In this document: positions 51,236 to 59,441 of the stretch, one piece after another
Numbering within the stretch: the stretch's first letter is position 1
How the letters are laid out: the number at the start of each line of letters is the position of its first letter
Assembly: GCF_020622345.1 (NCBI RefSeq)
Contig: NZ_JACNMO010000003.1
Span: 62,001 to 126,000 of the forward strand
Reading direction: 5' to 3'
Source: Roseobacter weihaiensis
Lineage (GTDB): Bacteria > Pseudomonadota > Alphaproteobacteria > Rhodobacterales > Rhodobacteraceae
Length of the DNA: 64,000 bases
Program-made: the position numbers and the translations under genes
Notes under the pieces: generated by a model
The model's database searches: none
The model's input: only the letters and a program-made list of their open reading frames with translations
Told to the model about the DNA's origin: nothing

Positions 51236-52543
51236 CTACTTCGACGGCAGCCAAAGTGCCAACTGCGGAAAGGCTATGAGCAGTGTCACCAGCAGGAGCG
51301 AGCAAAAGATGAATGGAAATGCAGAGCTGTAGATCTCGCGCATCGTTGTGCCCGGCGGAGCGACGCCTTTCATCACAAACAGCAGCAACCCGAAGGGCGG
51401 TGTTGTAAAGCTGATCTCCAGCGCGAGGAGCATGATCAGCCCGAACCAGATCAGATCGAAGCCAAGTGTCTGTGCCAGCGGGAAAAAGATTGGTACCGTC
51501 AGAAGCATGATCGAAATCTGTTCCATGAACATGCCCAGCAGGAGAAGCACTGCGAACATGACCAATAGCATCACCAGAGGTGCCAGTTCGAACGAGATCG
51601 CCCAATTTACCAATCCGCGCGAGGCGCCAGAGAAGGCGAGCAGTTGGCTGAAGGTGGCCGAGCCGAACACGATGAGATAGGCCATCAGCGTGACACGCAG
51701 AGCGCCTGTGATGGACTTGCGCATGGCCTCGGAAGTCAGGCAGCGGAAGACAGCGGCCAGAATCATCACGCCTAGCGCACCAAAGGCGGCTGCCTCGGAC
51801 GGGGTGACGATGCCGCGGATCATCATGATGATGATGACCACCATCACGCCGACCATGGGCACGACCTCGGTCAGGAAAAGGCCGAGTTTACTGGCGAACG
51901 ACATGGGCGGCACGTCGTACGCAGGGGCGGCGGAAGGATCGCGTTTGGTCTGAAGCCAGATTGTGGCGATATAGAAAATGGCCAGTATCAGCCCTGGGAT
52001 GACGCCCGCGATCAAAAGTCCGGCGACGTCGATTTGCGCCAGTGTTGCCAAAAGCACCGCAAGGGCCGAGGGCGGGATGATGATGGCGAGACCGCCGGTG
52101 CCGAGGATGGGACCGATGCTCATGTGGGATTTGTAGCCGCGCCTTTGCATCTCGGGCACCATCAGCGAGCCGAGGAGTGCGGTTGAGCCCATCGAGGACC
52201 CCGAGAGGGTCGAAAAGGCAGTGCCGCCCAGCACCGTGACATAGCTCAGCCGTCCCGGCAGGCGGCCCAGCAGCTTGTCGATGGCGTTGAACATGCGCCC
52301 GCCAAGGCCGGTGTGGAAGAAGATCTCACCCATCAGCAAAAACAGCGGGATCGGCATCAGCGCGTATTTCGTCAGCGCACCCCAGCCGTTGTTCAGCAGT
52401 GTCGAGACGCCGCGCTCGCCCCCCATGAACACCCATGCGCCGATAATGTTTGCGGCCAAGAAAGCCAGCGCCACCGGCATGCCCGCGGCCATCAGGAACA
52501 AGATTGCGCCCAGCAGGAGCGCGAGCGCCTCGAACCACTCCAC
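51236..52543 (-). CDS. dctM: TRAP transporter large permease (DctM), locus D
   Basis: 435 residues from a GTG at 52543 that shares a base with the dctQ stop; the frame is open further upstream, inside dctQ. About twelve membrane segments, with GRLSYVTVLGGTAFSTLSGSSMGSTALLGSLMVPEMQRRGY, GGLAIIIPPSALAVLLA and FTTPPFGLLLFVMKGVAP. It belongs to a different DctM subgroup from the locus C protein (TTPPFG in place of QTPPVA), hinting at a different acid substrate. Confidence 0.87.
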   Translation of the reverse strand: MEWFEALALLLGAILFLMAAGMPVALAFLAANIIGAWVFMGGERGVSTLLNNGWGALTKYALMPIPLFLLMGEIFFHTGLGGRMFNAIDKLLGRLPGRLSYVTVLGGTAFSTLSGSSMGSTALLGSLMVPEMQRRGYKSHMSIGPILGTGGLAIIIPPSALAVLLATLAQIDVAGLLIAGVIPGLILAIFYIATIWLQTKRDPSAAPAYDVPPMSFASKLGLFLTEVVPMVGVMVVIIIMMIRGIVTPSEAAAFGALGVMILAAVFRCLTSEAMRKSITGALRVTLMAYLIVFGSATFSQLLAFSGASRGLVNWAISFELAPLVMLLVMFAVLLLLGMFMEQISIMLLTVPIFFPLAQTLGFDLIWFGLIMLLALEISFTTPPFGLLLFVMKGVAPPGTTMREIYSSAFPFIFCSLLLVTLLIAFPQLALWLPSK

Positions 52544-53049
52544 TATTCGTGTATCCCTGCTTCGCCGCTGTGCATAAGTTTTTCGCCGAAGACGAAGCGC
52601 GAGAACTCGAACGCCATCATGCCGAAGCAAAGCGGGAAGGTCACCGTCAACAGCCAGCGCGGATAGTAGTAGGCGCGGACGTCGTAGTCGGCGCGTTCGA
52701 TGTTGGTCAGCATGAGTTCGGCGCCTTTCCAGGCCAGGATCGCCGAGACGACGACGCAGGCAAACGCCACGGTGCGGCTGACCACCGCTCGCGCGCCGTC
52801 TGGCAAAGCGGCGGTGACCAGTTCGATGTGAACGTGTCCCTTTTCACGAACTAGCCAAGGCGCGCCGAGCATTGTCATGTAGAGAATCCCGTATTCGGCG
52901 GAGGTGAAAAGCCAGGCGAAGGGCTGAATCCCGGCGTTGCGCATAGCGACCGATAGGATCACCGAAACCATCAACCAAACCAGCGTCGCTCCGGCCACGA
53001 AGGCCATCGCATAGAGCAATGCTGTGTATGCTCGCGAGAGAGTTTGCAC
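52543..53049 (-). CDS. dctQ: TRAP transporter small permease (DctQ), locus D
   Basis: 168 residues with four hydrophobic segments, including YTALLYAMAFVAGATLVWLMVSVIL and GILYMTMLGAPWLVREKGHVHIELV, the last containing the helix-2 to loop motif of DctQ. It follows dctP by about 80 bases and is coupled to dctM. Confidence 0.85.
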   Translation of the reverse strand: MQTLSRAYTALLYAMAFVAGATLVWLMVSVILSVAMRNAGIQPFAWLFTSAEYGILYMTMLGAPWLVREKGHVHIELVTAALPDGARAVVSRTVAFACVVVSAILAWKGAELMLTNIERADYDVRAYYYPRWLLTVTFPLCFGMMAFEFSRFVFGEKLMHSGEAGIHE

Positions 53050-53131
53050 TCGGCTGTCCCTTCGTCGCTGGACCCGAGCGGTGTGTGACCGCTCCGATGG
53101 AGGCCCCGGATCAGGTCCGGGCAGCCTCGCG

Positions 53132-54145
53132 TTACTGCGCGGCTTCGAGATCGTAGAATAGCTCGATCAGCTTGTCATAGTTGCCAAGCCCGCCGGGCTG
53201 GCCTTCCATGACTTCGCGCATCCGCTCCCACGTCTTTTCGCGTGCAGCGGCAAGGTAGTTGGCCCTGGCGTCGCCTTCCAGTTCGATGGCGGTCATGCCA
53301 GCGGCGTCAAGGGCGGCGAAGTCGGCGTCTTTCTTGGCCTGGAGCGCCTCGACCGAGTCCTTCTCGTGCTGGATCGCAACATCCTGAAGAATGGTTTTTG
53401 CCTCATCGCTGAGAGAATTCCATCGTTCGAGATTCACGATCACGCCAAGGTCGGTCGAGAAGAAGCAGGGCTCGATCCTGTAGTTCAGGAATTCGTTCCA
53501 CTTCAGATCAATCAGCCCAATTTGGGTCCAGCCTGTGGCGTCCACCACCCCGCGCTGTAGGGCCGAGTAGACCTCGCCTGTCGGCAGGTCGATCACCTGC
53601 GCGCCGAGGTAGTTGGTGAAGAATGCATTGTAGACGGCATTGCCGCGTAGTTTCAGGCCCTCGACCTCGAGGTTTCCGTTGGCGTCGAAGGTCGGTTCGT
53701 TCCGGGTCCAGAGGTTGTAGCAGACTCCCGAATCCATCCAGCCGAGATACTTCAAACCCATCTTTTCCTGGTGGATCTGGTCAATCAATTCCGTGCCGCC
53801 ATTCTGGCGGGTTTCGACCGCCGTCAGGTTGGAGGTCACAAGCGCGTCCTTTTCAGGCAGGGCGGCGGCATAAAAGGACCCCGGTGTGTAAACCATGTCC
53901 ACGATGCCGTCGCGCACCGCGTCGGGCTGCTGGAACATGCCGATGGCTTCCGGGCCACCGCGCACGTCGATCTGGATAAAGCCTTCGCCTGCCGCGTTTA
54001 CCTTGTCGACGAAGCTGAGAAAGCTTTGGGTGTAAATAAGGGTCTCGGGGAAGGCGTGAACCGCCGAAATGGTCTCTTCGGCTTTGGCCGCGCCTCCGAG
54101 AGCAAGTGCGGCAGCGAGGATGCCGCCCTGTGTGTAGTGTCTCAT
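53132..54145 (-). CDS. dctP: TRAP transporter substrate-binding protein (DctP), locus D
   Basis: 337 residues with a signal peptide to about residue 22 (GGAAKAEE). ISAVHAFPETLIYTQSFLSFVDKVN, VEGLKLRGNAVYNAFF and RGVVDATGWTQIGLIDLKWNEF mark a DctP-type binder of the YiaO-related branch. The usual binding Arg lies at LKLRGN. The gene lies between the LeuCD-like genes and dctQM in one minus-strand operon, so the imported acid is probably the substrate or a downstream intermediate of the locus D enzymes. Confidence 0.86.
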   Translation of the reverse strand: MRHYTQGGILAAALALGGAAKAEETISAVHAFPETLIYTQSFLSFVDKVNAAGEGFIQIDVRGGPEAIGMFQQPDAVRDGIVDMVYTPGSFYAAALPEKDALVTSNLTAVETRQNGGTELIDQIHQEKMGLKYLGWMDSGVCYNLWTRNEPTFDANGNLEVEGLKLRGNAVYNAFFTNYLGAQVIDLPTGEVYSALQRGVVDATGWTQIGLIDLKWNEFLNYRIEPCFFSTDLGVIVNLERWNSLSDEAKTILQDVAIQHEKDSVEALQAKKDADFAALDAAGMTAIELEGDARANYLAAAREKTWERMREVMEGQPGGLGNYDKLIELFYDLEAAQ

Positions 54146-54247
54146 TCAGTCTTCCTCCACGTTGCGAGGCCGCTTTTGCCTTTGCCCCAATTTTGTTGCG
54201 GCACCCACCCGGGATGCTCTTGGTTTGCGCCCCCCTTGAGGCGCGGT

Positions 54248-54844
54248 TCAATCCGATGCCGTTGGGAAGACCCATGGCTCAGAGAAAGCTCGGCAGGCCG
54301 CGAAGGCCGCGATTTTGTCCGCGTGCTGGCGGGTCAGGTCGATGTCGTCCCAGCCGTTGATCAGTTTCGTGCGCCAGCTTTCGTCAACATCAAATGGAAA
54401 GGTCCGGTCATCGAGTGCGATGGTGCGGGTGTTGAGGTCTATGGTGATCTCTGCTGGTTCGGCCGCCAAAAATGCGGCCAGTTCGGCCTGGGCGTCGTCA
54501 GACACCCGCGCCGGGAGAAGGCCGTTGTTGACGGCGTTGGCCGCAAAGATGTCGCCAAAGCTGGGCGCGATCACGGCGCGGAAGCCAGCGTCGAACAGCG
54601 CATAAACCGCCGCTTCGCGCGATGAGCCGGTGCCGAAGTTGCGACCGGCCACCAGTATCGAAACGTCCCGGTGGCGGTTGAGGGGGAATTCCGGATCACT
54701 CCGCAGATCGTGCAGCAGGAATTGGCCGTAGCCCTCAGCTCGGGGCGTCGACATGAAGCGCGCCGGGATCAGCTGGTCGGTGTCAATATTGTCGAGCCCC
54801 AAATGCACCGCGCGGCCTTGATGTATTGTCCATCCCGCCATCAC
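54248..54844 (-). CDS. LeuD-like small subunit of an aconitase-family hydro-lyase
   Basis: 198 residues. The swivel domain features HLGLDNIDTDQLIPARFMST, VAGRNFGTGSSREAAVYAL and FGDIFAANAVNNGLLPARV are all present, as in LeuD. It pairs with the LeuC-like subunit, whose stop it overlaps by 4 bases. Placement inside a transporter and hydantoinase locus, away from leuA or leuB, points to a catabolic paralogue such as a maleate, citraconate or dimethylmaleate hydratase rather than leucine synthesis. Confidence 0.85.
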   Translation of the reverse strand: MMAGWTIHQGRAVHLGLDNIDTDQLIPARFMSTPRAEGYGQFLLHDLRSDPEFPLNRHRDVSILVAGRNFGTGSSREAAVYALFDAGFRAVIAPSFGDIFAANAVNNGLLPARVSDDAQAELAAFLAAEPAEITIDLNTRTIALDDRTFPFDVDESWRTKLINGWDDIDLTRQHADKIAAFAACRAFSEPWVFPTASD

Positions 54845-56244
54845 GCCGCCCTCTCGCCAAGAAATCGGCGTACATCGATAATCGTTCCAGTCAGTGCCGC
54901 TGCTGCAACCATGGCAGGCGACATCAGATGTGTGCGCGCGCCCGGGCCCTGTCGGCCCCGGAAGTTGCGGTTGGTAGAACTGGCGCAGCGCTTGCCTGCG
55001 GCCACCAGGTCACCGTTCATGCCAACGCACATGGAGCAGCCCGAGGCGGCCCAGGTCAGCCCGGCAGTCTTGAAAACATCGTCGAGGCCCTCTTGCTCGG
55101 CCTGTGCTTTGACTTGTGCCGAGCCGGGGGCCACTAGCCCCGGCACCTTGGCGCGCTGACCGGCCAGAACGGCAGCAGCGGCGCGCAAGTCCTCGATACG
55201 CCCGTTGGTGCAAGAGCCGATGAAGACCTGATCTATGGGTGTGCCTTCAAGCGGGCGACCCGGCTGCAACCCCATATAGTCAAGCGCGGCATCAATGGCC
55301 TTGGCTTTCTCTGGTGCCACCGCAGTGGGGTCGGGGAGTGTTGCGGTGACCGGCAGAGCCTGCTCAGGGCTTGTGCCCCAGGTGACAGTTGGGGCGATCT
55401 CGGCCGCGTCGAAGGTGACGTCTCGGTCGAAAATGGCACCCTCGTCGCTGGCGAGGGTCGACCAAGTGGTGACGGCTGCCTCCCAATCTAAATCGGGCGC
55501 GAAAGGACGCTCTTTCAAGTAGTCGAAAGTCGTTGCATCGGGCGCGATCATTCCCAGCCGCGCGCCCCCTTCTATGGAGAGATTGCACAGCGTCATGCGC
55601 CCTTCCATCGACAGCGCCTGAACAGCAGACCCGGCGTATTCGACCGCGTGTCCCTGAGCGCCGCCGGTGCCCAAGGCAGCGATCCAATTTAACGCGATGT
55701 CTTTGGCGGTTACACCCGGACCAAGGGTGCCGTTCAACGTGATCCGCATGGTTCTGGGCTTGCGTTGCCAGACCGTCTGAGTCGCCAGGACATGCGCGAC
55801 TTCGGTCGCTCCAATACCAAACGCCAAGGCACCAAAGGCGCCATGGGTTGAGGTGTGGCTGTCACCGCAATTGATCAGCAAGCCTGGCAGCGTCAACCCT
55901 TGCTCGGGGCCAATTACGTGCACGATGCCCTGATCCTGATCGTGAAGATCGAATAACCGCAAACGATGCGCCTGCGCGTTTTTGCGCAAAGTGTCGATCA
56001 TTCCGGCTATCTTCGGATCGGCAATTCTCGCCCTGTCGCGCGTCGGGGCATAATGATCGACCACGGCGAAGGTCAGGTCGGGGCGGGCGACCTGCAGGTC
56101 ACGATCAGTCAACTTGGCGAAGGCATGGTGCGAGCCCTCGTGCACCAGATGCCGATCCACCCACAGAAGCGAAATGCCGTCCTCGCGGCACAGAATCTCA
56201 TGCGCGCGCCAAAGCTTGTCGAGCATAGTCCGGCGCTTGCTCAT
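54841..56244 (-). CDS. LeuC-like large subunit of an aconitase-family hydro-lyase
   Basis: 467 residues from the ATG at 56244 overlapping the GntR stop. The [4Fe-4S] cysteines lie in GSCTNGRIEDL and SGCSMCVGMN; INCGDSHTSTHGAFGALAFGIG and TNRNFRGRQGPGARTHLMSP are the conserved LeuC substrate-pocket segments. The heterodimer would add water to, or remove it from, a substituted maleate/malate. Sequence closeness to leucine-pathway LeuC is high, so the true substrate must be judged from context. Confidence 0.87.
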   Translation of the reverse strand: MSKRRTMLDKLWRAHEILCREDGISLLWVDRHLVHEGSHHAFAKLTDRDLQVARPDLTFAVVDHYAPTRDRARIADPKIAGMIDTLRKNAQAHRLRLFDLHDQDQGIVHVIGPEQGLTLPGLLINCGDSHTSTHGAFGALAFGIGATEVAHVLATQTVWQRKPRTMRITLNGTLGPGVTAKDIALNWIAALGTGGAQGHAVEYAGSAVQALSMEGRMTLCNLSIEGGARLGMIAPDATTFDYLKERPFAPDLDWEAAVTTWSTLASDEGAIFDRDVTFDAAEIAPTVTWGTSPEQALPVTATLPDPTAVAPEKAKAIDAALDYMGLQPGRPLEGTPIDQVFIGSCTNGRIEDLRAAAAVLAGQRAKVPGLVAPGSAQVKAQAEQEGLDDVFKTAGLTWAASGCSMCVGMNGDLVAAGKRCASSTNRNFRGRQGPGARTHLMSPAMVAAAALTGTIIDVRRFLGERAA

Positions 56245-57041
56245 CCCGCGGCTCCCGCCTGACCGATGGCCGGTTCCCAATGTCGCGCGCGGCCTTCACC
56301 GACGCGCGCCAAGGGCATCTCAAGCCGAAACATGTCAGGCCGGTAGAGCGCGGCGAGGTACTCAACCCCATTGCCTTGCTCATCCCGGACCACGCGCTTG
56401 AGCGACAGCAGCGCCGAGCCAACCGCAACACCTAGCGCTTCCGCAACATCGGGCGCGGCCAACGTGGCTGACACCGATTGATGCGCTTCCTTGATCTGCA
56501 CGCCGCTCCGCTCGAGCAGTTTGAAAAGCGGCGTAGTAGCCAGATCGTGCTCGGAATAGTTTTGCGCAATGCGCGCAGGTACATAGGTCGTCAGATGCGA
56601 GAAAGGCACGCCATCGGCCAACCGAACCCGGACGGCGATCTGCACTTTCTCTGCTCTGTCCAAACCTATCGATGCGGCGACCACATCAGGGGCGTGGTCG
56701 TAGGAAAAGGACAGAAGCTGGGCCGTGGTCGACTGCCCCATCTCGACCAGTTGCGGCATCAGCGTGTTGAAGTCCATCGCGGCCCGGCGACCAGCTTGCC
56801 GGCTGCGGCGCACGGTTGTGCCACTGCCTGCACGGCGTTCAATCAGACCAGATTGTGACAGCGCATCCAGGGCGCGGCGTACGGTGACACGGGACACGCC
56901 GAAGCTGACGGCCAGCTTCTGTTCGCCGGGAAGCGACTCGCCATCGGCCAACCGACCTTCGGTGATCTGATCGCGCAACGACAGATAGACGCGCTGCGCC
57001 TTGGCGCCTTCGGGCAAGGTCGGTGTTACGATTGCGTCCAT
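56241..57041 (-). CDS. GntR-family regulator (HutC/UTRA subfamily)
   Basis: 266 residues from the ATG at 57041 behind GAGGGA; the frame is open further upstream. The winged helix (QRVYLSLRDQITEGRLADGESLPGEQKLAVSFGVSRVTVRRALDALSQSGLI) is followed by a UTRA ligand domain (LLSFSYDHAPDVVAASIGL, GVPFSHLTTYVPARI). UTRA regulators respond to small molecules including imidazole/hydantoin-like and amino-sugar compounds. It is the first gene of the minus-strand operon and divergent from the hydantoinase operon, so it is expected to control both via 57042-57183. Confidence 0.87.
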   Translation of the reverse strand: MDAIVTPTLPEGAKAQRVYLSLRDQITEGRLADGESLPGEQKLAVSFGVSRVTVRRALDALSQSGLIERRAGSGTTVRRSRQAGRRAAMDFNTLMPQLVEMGQSTTAQLLSFSYDHAPDVVAASIGLDRAEKVQIAVRVRLADGVPFSHLTTYVPARIAQNYSEHDLATTPLFKLLERSGVQIKEAHQSVSATLAAPDVAEALGVAVGSALLSLKRVVRDEQGNGVEYLAALYRPDMFRLEMPLARVGEGRARHWEPAIGQAGAAG

Positions 57042-57128
57042 CGATTCCCTCATTCGGAGCAAAGCAGAGCCTAGTGATACCCCTAGAAAATGCAAGAGAT
57101 TGTACTTCATTTCGACGATGATTCTGCT

Positions 57129-57150
57129 TAACAATGAAACACAATTGTTA
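57129..57150. promoter_or_regulatory. Inverted repeat in the divergent locus D promoter region
   Basis: Arms TAACAAT (57129-57135) and ATTGTTA (57144-57150) pair perfectly around 8 bases, within an AT-rich 60-base patch between the divergent operons. A GntR/UTRA operator is likely. Confidence 0.55.
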
Positions 57151-57183
57151 TTACAGATAATACAAATGAATGGAGAGTGTACC

Positions 57184-57750
57184 GTGCCAATCGTCGAGCT
57201 GCATGTAATCGAAGGCTATTCTCCGAAAGAAAAACAACGGCTTGGCGCAGCGCTGACCGAGGCGGTGCGATTCGTGGTGCCCGCGGCAGCCGAGCTGGTG
57301 ACAGTGCTGATCCACGACCTTCCTGCACAGGATTACTACCGCGGTGGGACCACGCGCAGCCCGGCCCCCGCGCGATCGGATCCGGCCCAACTCGTGCGCG
57401 ATTTCCTTACCGCGATGGAGGCGCGCGACCTTGCTCGCGCTCAGTCTATGCTGGGTGAAGGCTTCATGATGGCCTTTCCCGGTTCAGGTCCGATGACCTC
57501 GTTGCAGGAACTGATCAACTGGGCCAAGCCTCGGTACAATCACGTCGCCAAAACCTATCAAGGCTTCGAGGCGATGCAGGGGCTCGGTGATGTTGCGGTC
57601 GTCTATTGCCGCGGCACCTTGTCGGGTGAATGGCCCGACGGTTCCCCTTTTGACGGCATCCGCTTTATTGACCGGTTCGAGGTCATGGACGGGCGCATCA
57701 CTCGCCAAGAGGTCTGGAACGACATTGCAGAATTAAAGGCGCGCAAATGA
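57184..57750 (+). CDS. 4-oxalocrotonate tautomerase-like domain fused to a SnoaL/NTF2-like domain
   Basis: The GTG at 57184 is chosen because GGAGAG lies 6-7 bases upstream and it puts Pro directly after the initiator, as tautomerases need a free N-terminal Pro. Residues 2-60 (PIVELHVIEGYSPKEKQRLGAALTEAV) are a 4-OT-type beta-alpha-beta unit. Residues from about 67 (LVRDFLTAMEARDLARAQSMLGEGFMMAFPG ... FIDRFEVMDGRITRQEVWND) are a SnoaL-like fold used by hydrolases and isomerases. It is the first gene of the hydantoinase operon, overlapping hyuB by 4 bases. Keto-enol or double-bond isomerisation of a pathway intermediate is inferred. Confidence 0.75.
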   Translation: MPIVELHVIEGYSPKEKQRLGAALTEAVRFVVPAAAELVTVLIHDLPAQDYYRGGTTRSPAPARSDPAQLVRDFLTAMEARDLARAQSMLGEGFMMAFPGSGPMTSLQELINWAKPRYNHVAKTYQGFEAMQGLGDVAVVYCRGTLSGEWPDGSPFDGIRFIDRFEVMDGRITRQEVWNDIAELKARK

Positions 57751-59441
57751 CCGAAATCGACCCGATCACGCTGTCGGTTCTTGCCGGCCGAATGGAACAG
57801 ATCGCCGACGAGATGGATGCCACGCTGTTCCGCGCGGCCTTTAACCCGATCATCGCCGAGGCGCATGACGCCAGCCACGGGCTGTATCACGCCACCACTG
57901 GCGACACCTTGGTGCAGGGTAAATCCGGCCTGCCGATCTTCGTCGGTGTGATGTCGTTCGCGGTGAAAGCGGTAATCGAAAAAGCCGCCGCTGACGGCGA
58001 TCTGGAAAACGGTGACATCTACATCTTCAACGATGCACACATCGGCGGCACACATCTAAGCGACATGCGCCTGGTACGACCCTACTTCCACAACGGTAAG
58101 CTGTTCTGTTTCCTCGCGTCGGTTGGCCATTGGCACGATGTCGGCGGCGCGGTACCCGGCAATTACAATCCGGGCGCGACCGAGGTGTTTCAGGAGGCCT
58201 TCGTGCTGCCGCCCGTGAAACTGGCACGGAAGGGGACCGTCAATCAGGACATCATCGACATTCTCTTGCGCAATACCCGGTTGCCGCAATCGGCGATGGG
58301 AGACCTGAATGGCCAGCTTGGCGCGCTTGATCTGGGTGTCCAGCGGATGGATGAGTTGCTGACCGAATATGGCGGCGATACGATTACGGCCGCACTTGAA
58401 GCTTTGGGCAACCGGGCCGAAGCATTGATGCGGGCCGAACTGGCCGAGCTGCCGGACGGACGATGGGAGGCCGAGGATTTCCTCGACAACGACGGTATCA
58501 TCGATGAAGCACTGAAGATCCGGGTGGCTTTGGAGATCAAAGACGACCGGATGGTGCTGGATTTTTCGGGTTCTTCGCCGCAATGCGCGGGGCCGGTCAA
58601 CATCGCGCTGCCCACCACGGCCGCGGCGGCCTATGTCGCCATCAAGCATGTGTTCCCAGCCCTTCCCGCCAACGCGGGCGTAATGCGCCCCATTGAGGTG
58701 ATCGTGCCTGAAGGGTCGCTTCTTTCCGCCGAGTTTCCCGCTCCGACGGGCGGCTACACTGAGACCATCCTGCGCATGATCGACGTGGTCTTTTCGGCCT
58801 TCGCGCAAGCTGCGCCAGACCGGGTTGTGGCCAATGCTTACGGCACGATCAATGCGCTTTCGATTGCAGGAAAGCGGTCGGACGGCACGGCTTGGGTCAT
58901 GTTTTCGTTCTACGGTGGCGGACACGGCGGTTCGGTCGAAAGCGATGGGTTGAACCACGGCAATGCGCCAATCTCGACGGCGACCATTCCGCCGATGGAG
59001 ATCCTTGAAGCGGCTTATCCGGTAATGTTCCGCACCTGGGCTTTACGGCCCGATTCGGGCGGTGCAGGCGCGCACCGTGGCGGGATGGGTGCCGTCTATG
59101 AGATTGAAGTGCTTGAGGAAAATGGTGCGGAGGCATTTCTCTTCGGCGAGCGCGGGCGGTTTGCTCCGAAAGGGATTGTCGAGGGTGGCGATGGAGCCAT
59201 GAACCATTTCACCTTTGAACAATCGGACGGTTGGCAAGCACCGCCGTTGGCCTCGAAAATGCGCGGGATCAAGCTGACACAAGGGCAGGCGGTGCGGCTG
59301 GAAACACCGGGCGGCGGCGGATACGGCCCGGCGGCGGCACGCGAGGCGCGCGCGGTGGCACGGGATGTTGCGCGTGGTCTGGTCAGCGCCGATCAGGCCG
59401 ACACCGACTATGGAACCGCCTGGCGCGAGGTGACGGTATGA
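57747..59441 (+). CDS. hyuB: Hydantoinase B / oxoprolinase-family subunit
   Basis: 564 residues. Recognisable HyuB segments are DPITLSVLAGRMEQIADEMDATLFRAAFNPIIAEAHDAS, NDAHIGGTHLSDMRLVRPYF, FCFLASVGHWHDVGG and the glycine-rich C-terminal GERGRFAPKGIVEGGDGAMN plus ETPGGGGYG. It works with HyuA in ATP-dependent opening of cyclic amides (hydantoins, 5-oxoproline) or in related ketone carboxylases. Without a third small subunit, the hydantoinase/oxoprolinase type is favoured over acetone carboxylase. Confidence 0.88.
   Translation: MTEIDPITLSVLAGRMEQIADEMDATLFRAAFNPIIAEAHDASHGLYHATTGDTLVQGKSGLPIFVGVMSFAVKAVIEKAAADGDLENGDIYIFNDAHIGGTHLSDMRLVRPYFHNGKLFCFLASVGHWHDVGGAVPGNYNPGATEVFQEAFVLPPVKLARKGTVNQDIIDILLRNTRLPQSAMGDLNGQLGALDLGVQRMDELLTEYGGDTITAALEALGNRAEALMRAELAELPDGRWEAEDFLDNDGIIDEALKIRVALEIKDDRMVLDFSGSSPQCAGPVNIALPTTAAAAYVAIKHVFPALPANAGVMRPIEVIVPEGSLLSAEFPAPTGGYTETILRMIDVVFSAFAQAAPDRVVANAYGTINALSIAGKRSDGTAWVMFSFYGGGHGGSVESDGLNHGNAPISTATIPPMEILEAAYPVMFRTWALRPDSGGAGAHRGGMGAVYEIEVLEENGAEAFLFGERGRFAPKGIVEGGDGAMNHFTFEQSDGWQAPPLASKMRGIKLTQGQAVRLETPGGGGYGPAAAREARAVARDVARGLVSADQADTDYGTAWREVTV

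Noticed and set aside
54248-56244. Leucine biosynthesis leuCD
   Set aside because: No leuA or leuB nearby; the genes are coupled to a GntR regulator and TRAP transporter and divergent from a hydantoinase operon, so a catabolic hydratase is more likely, although sequence alone cannot exclude isopropylmalate isomerase activity.
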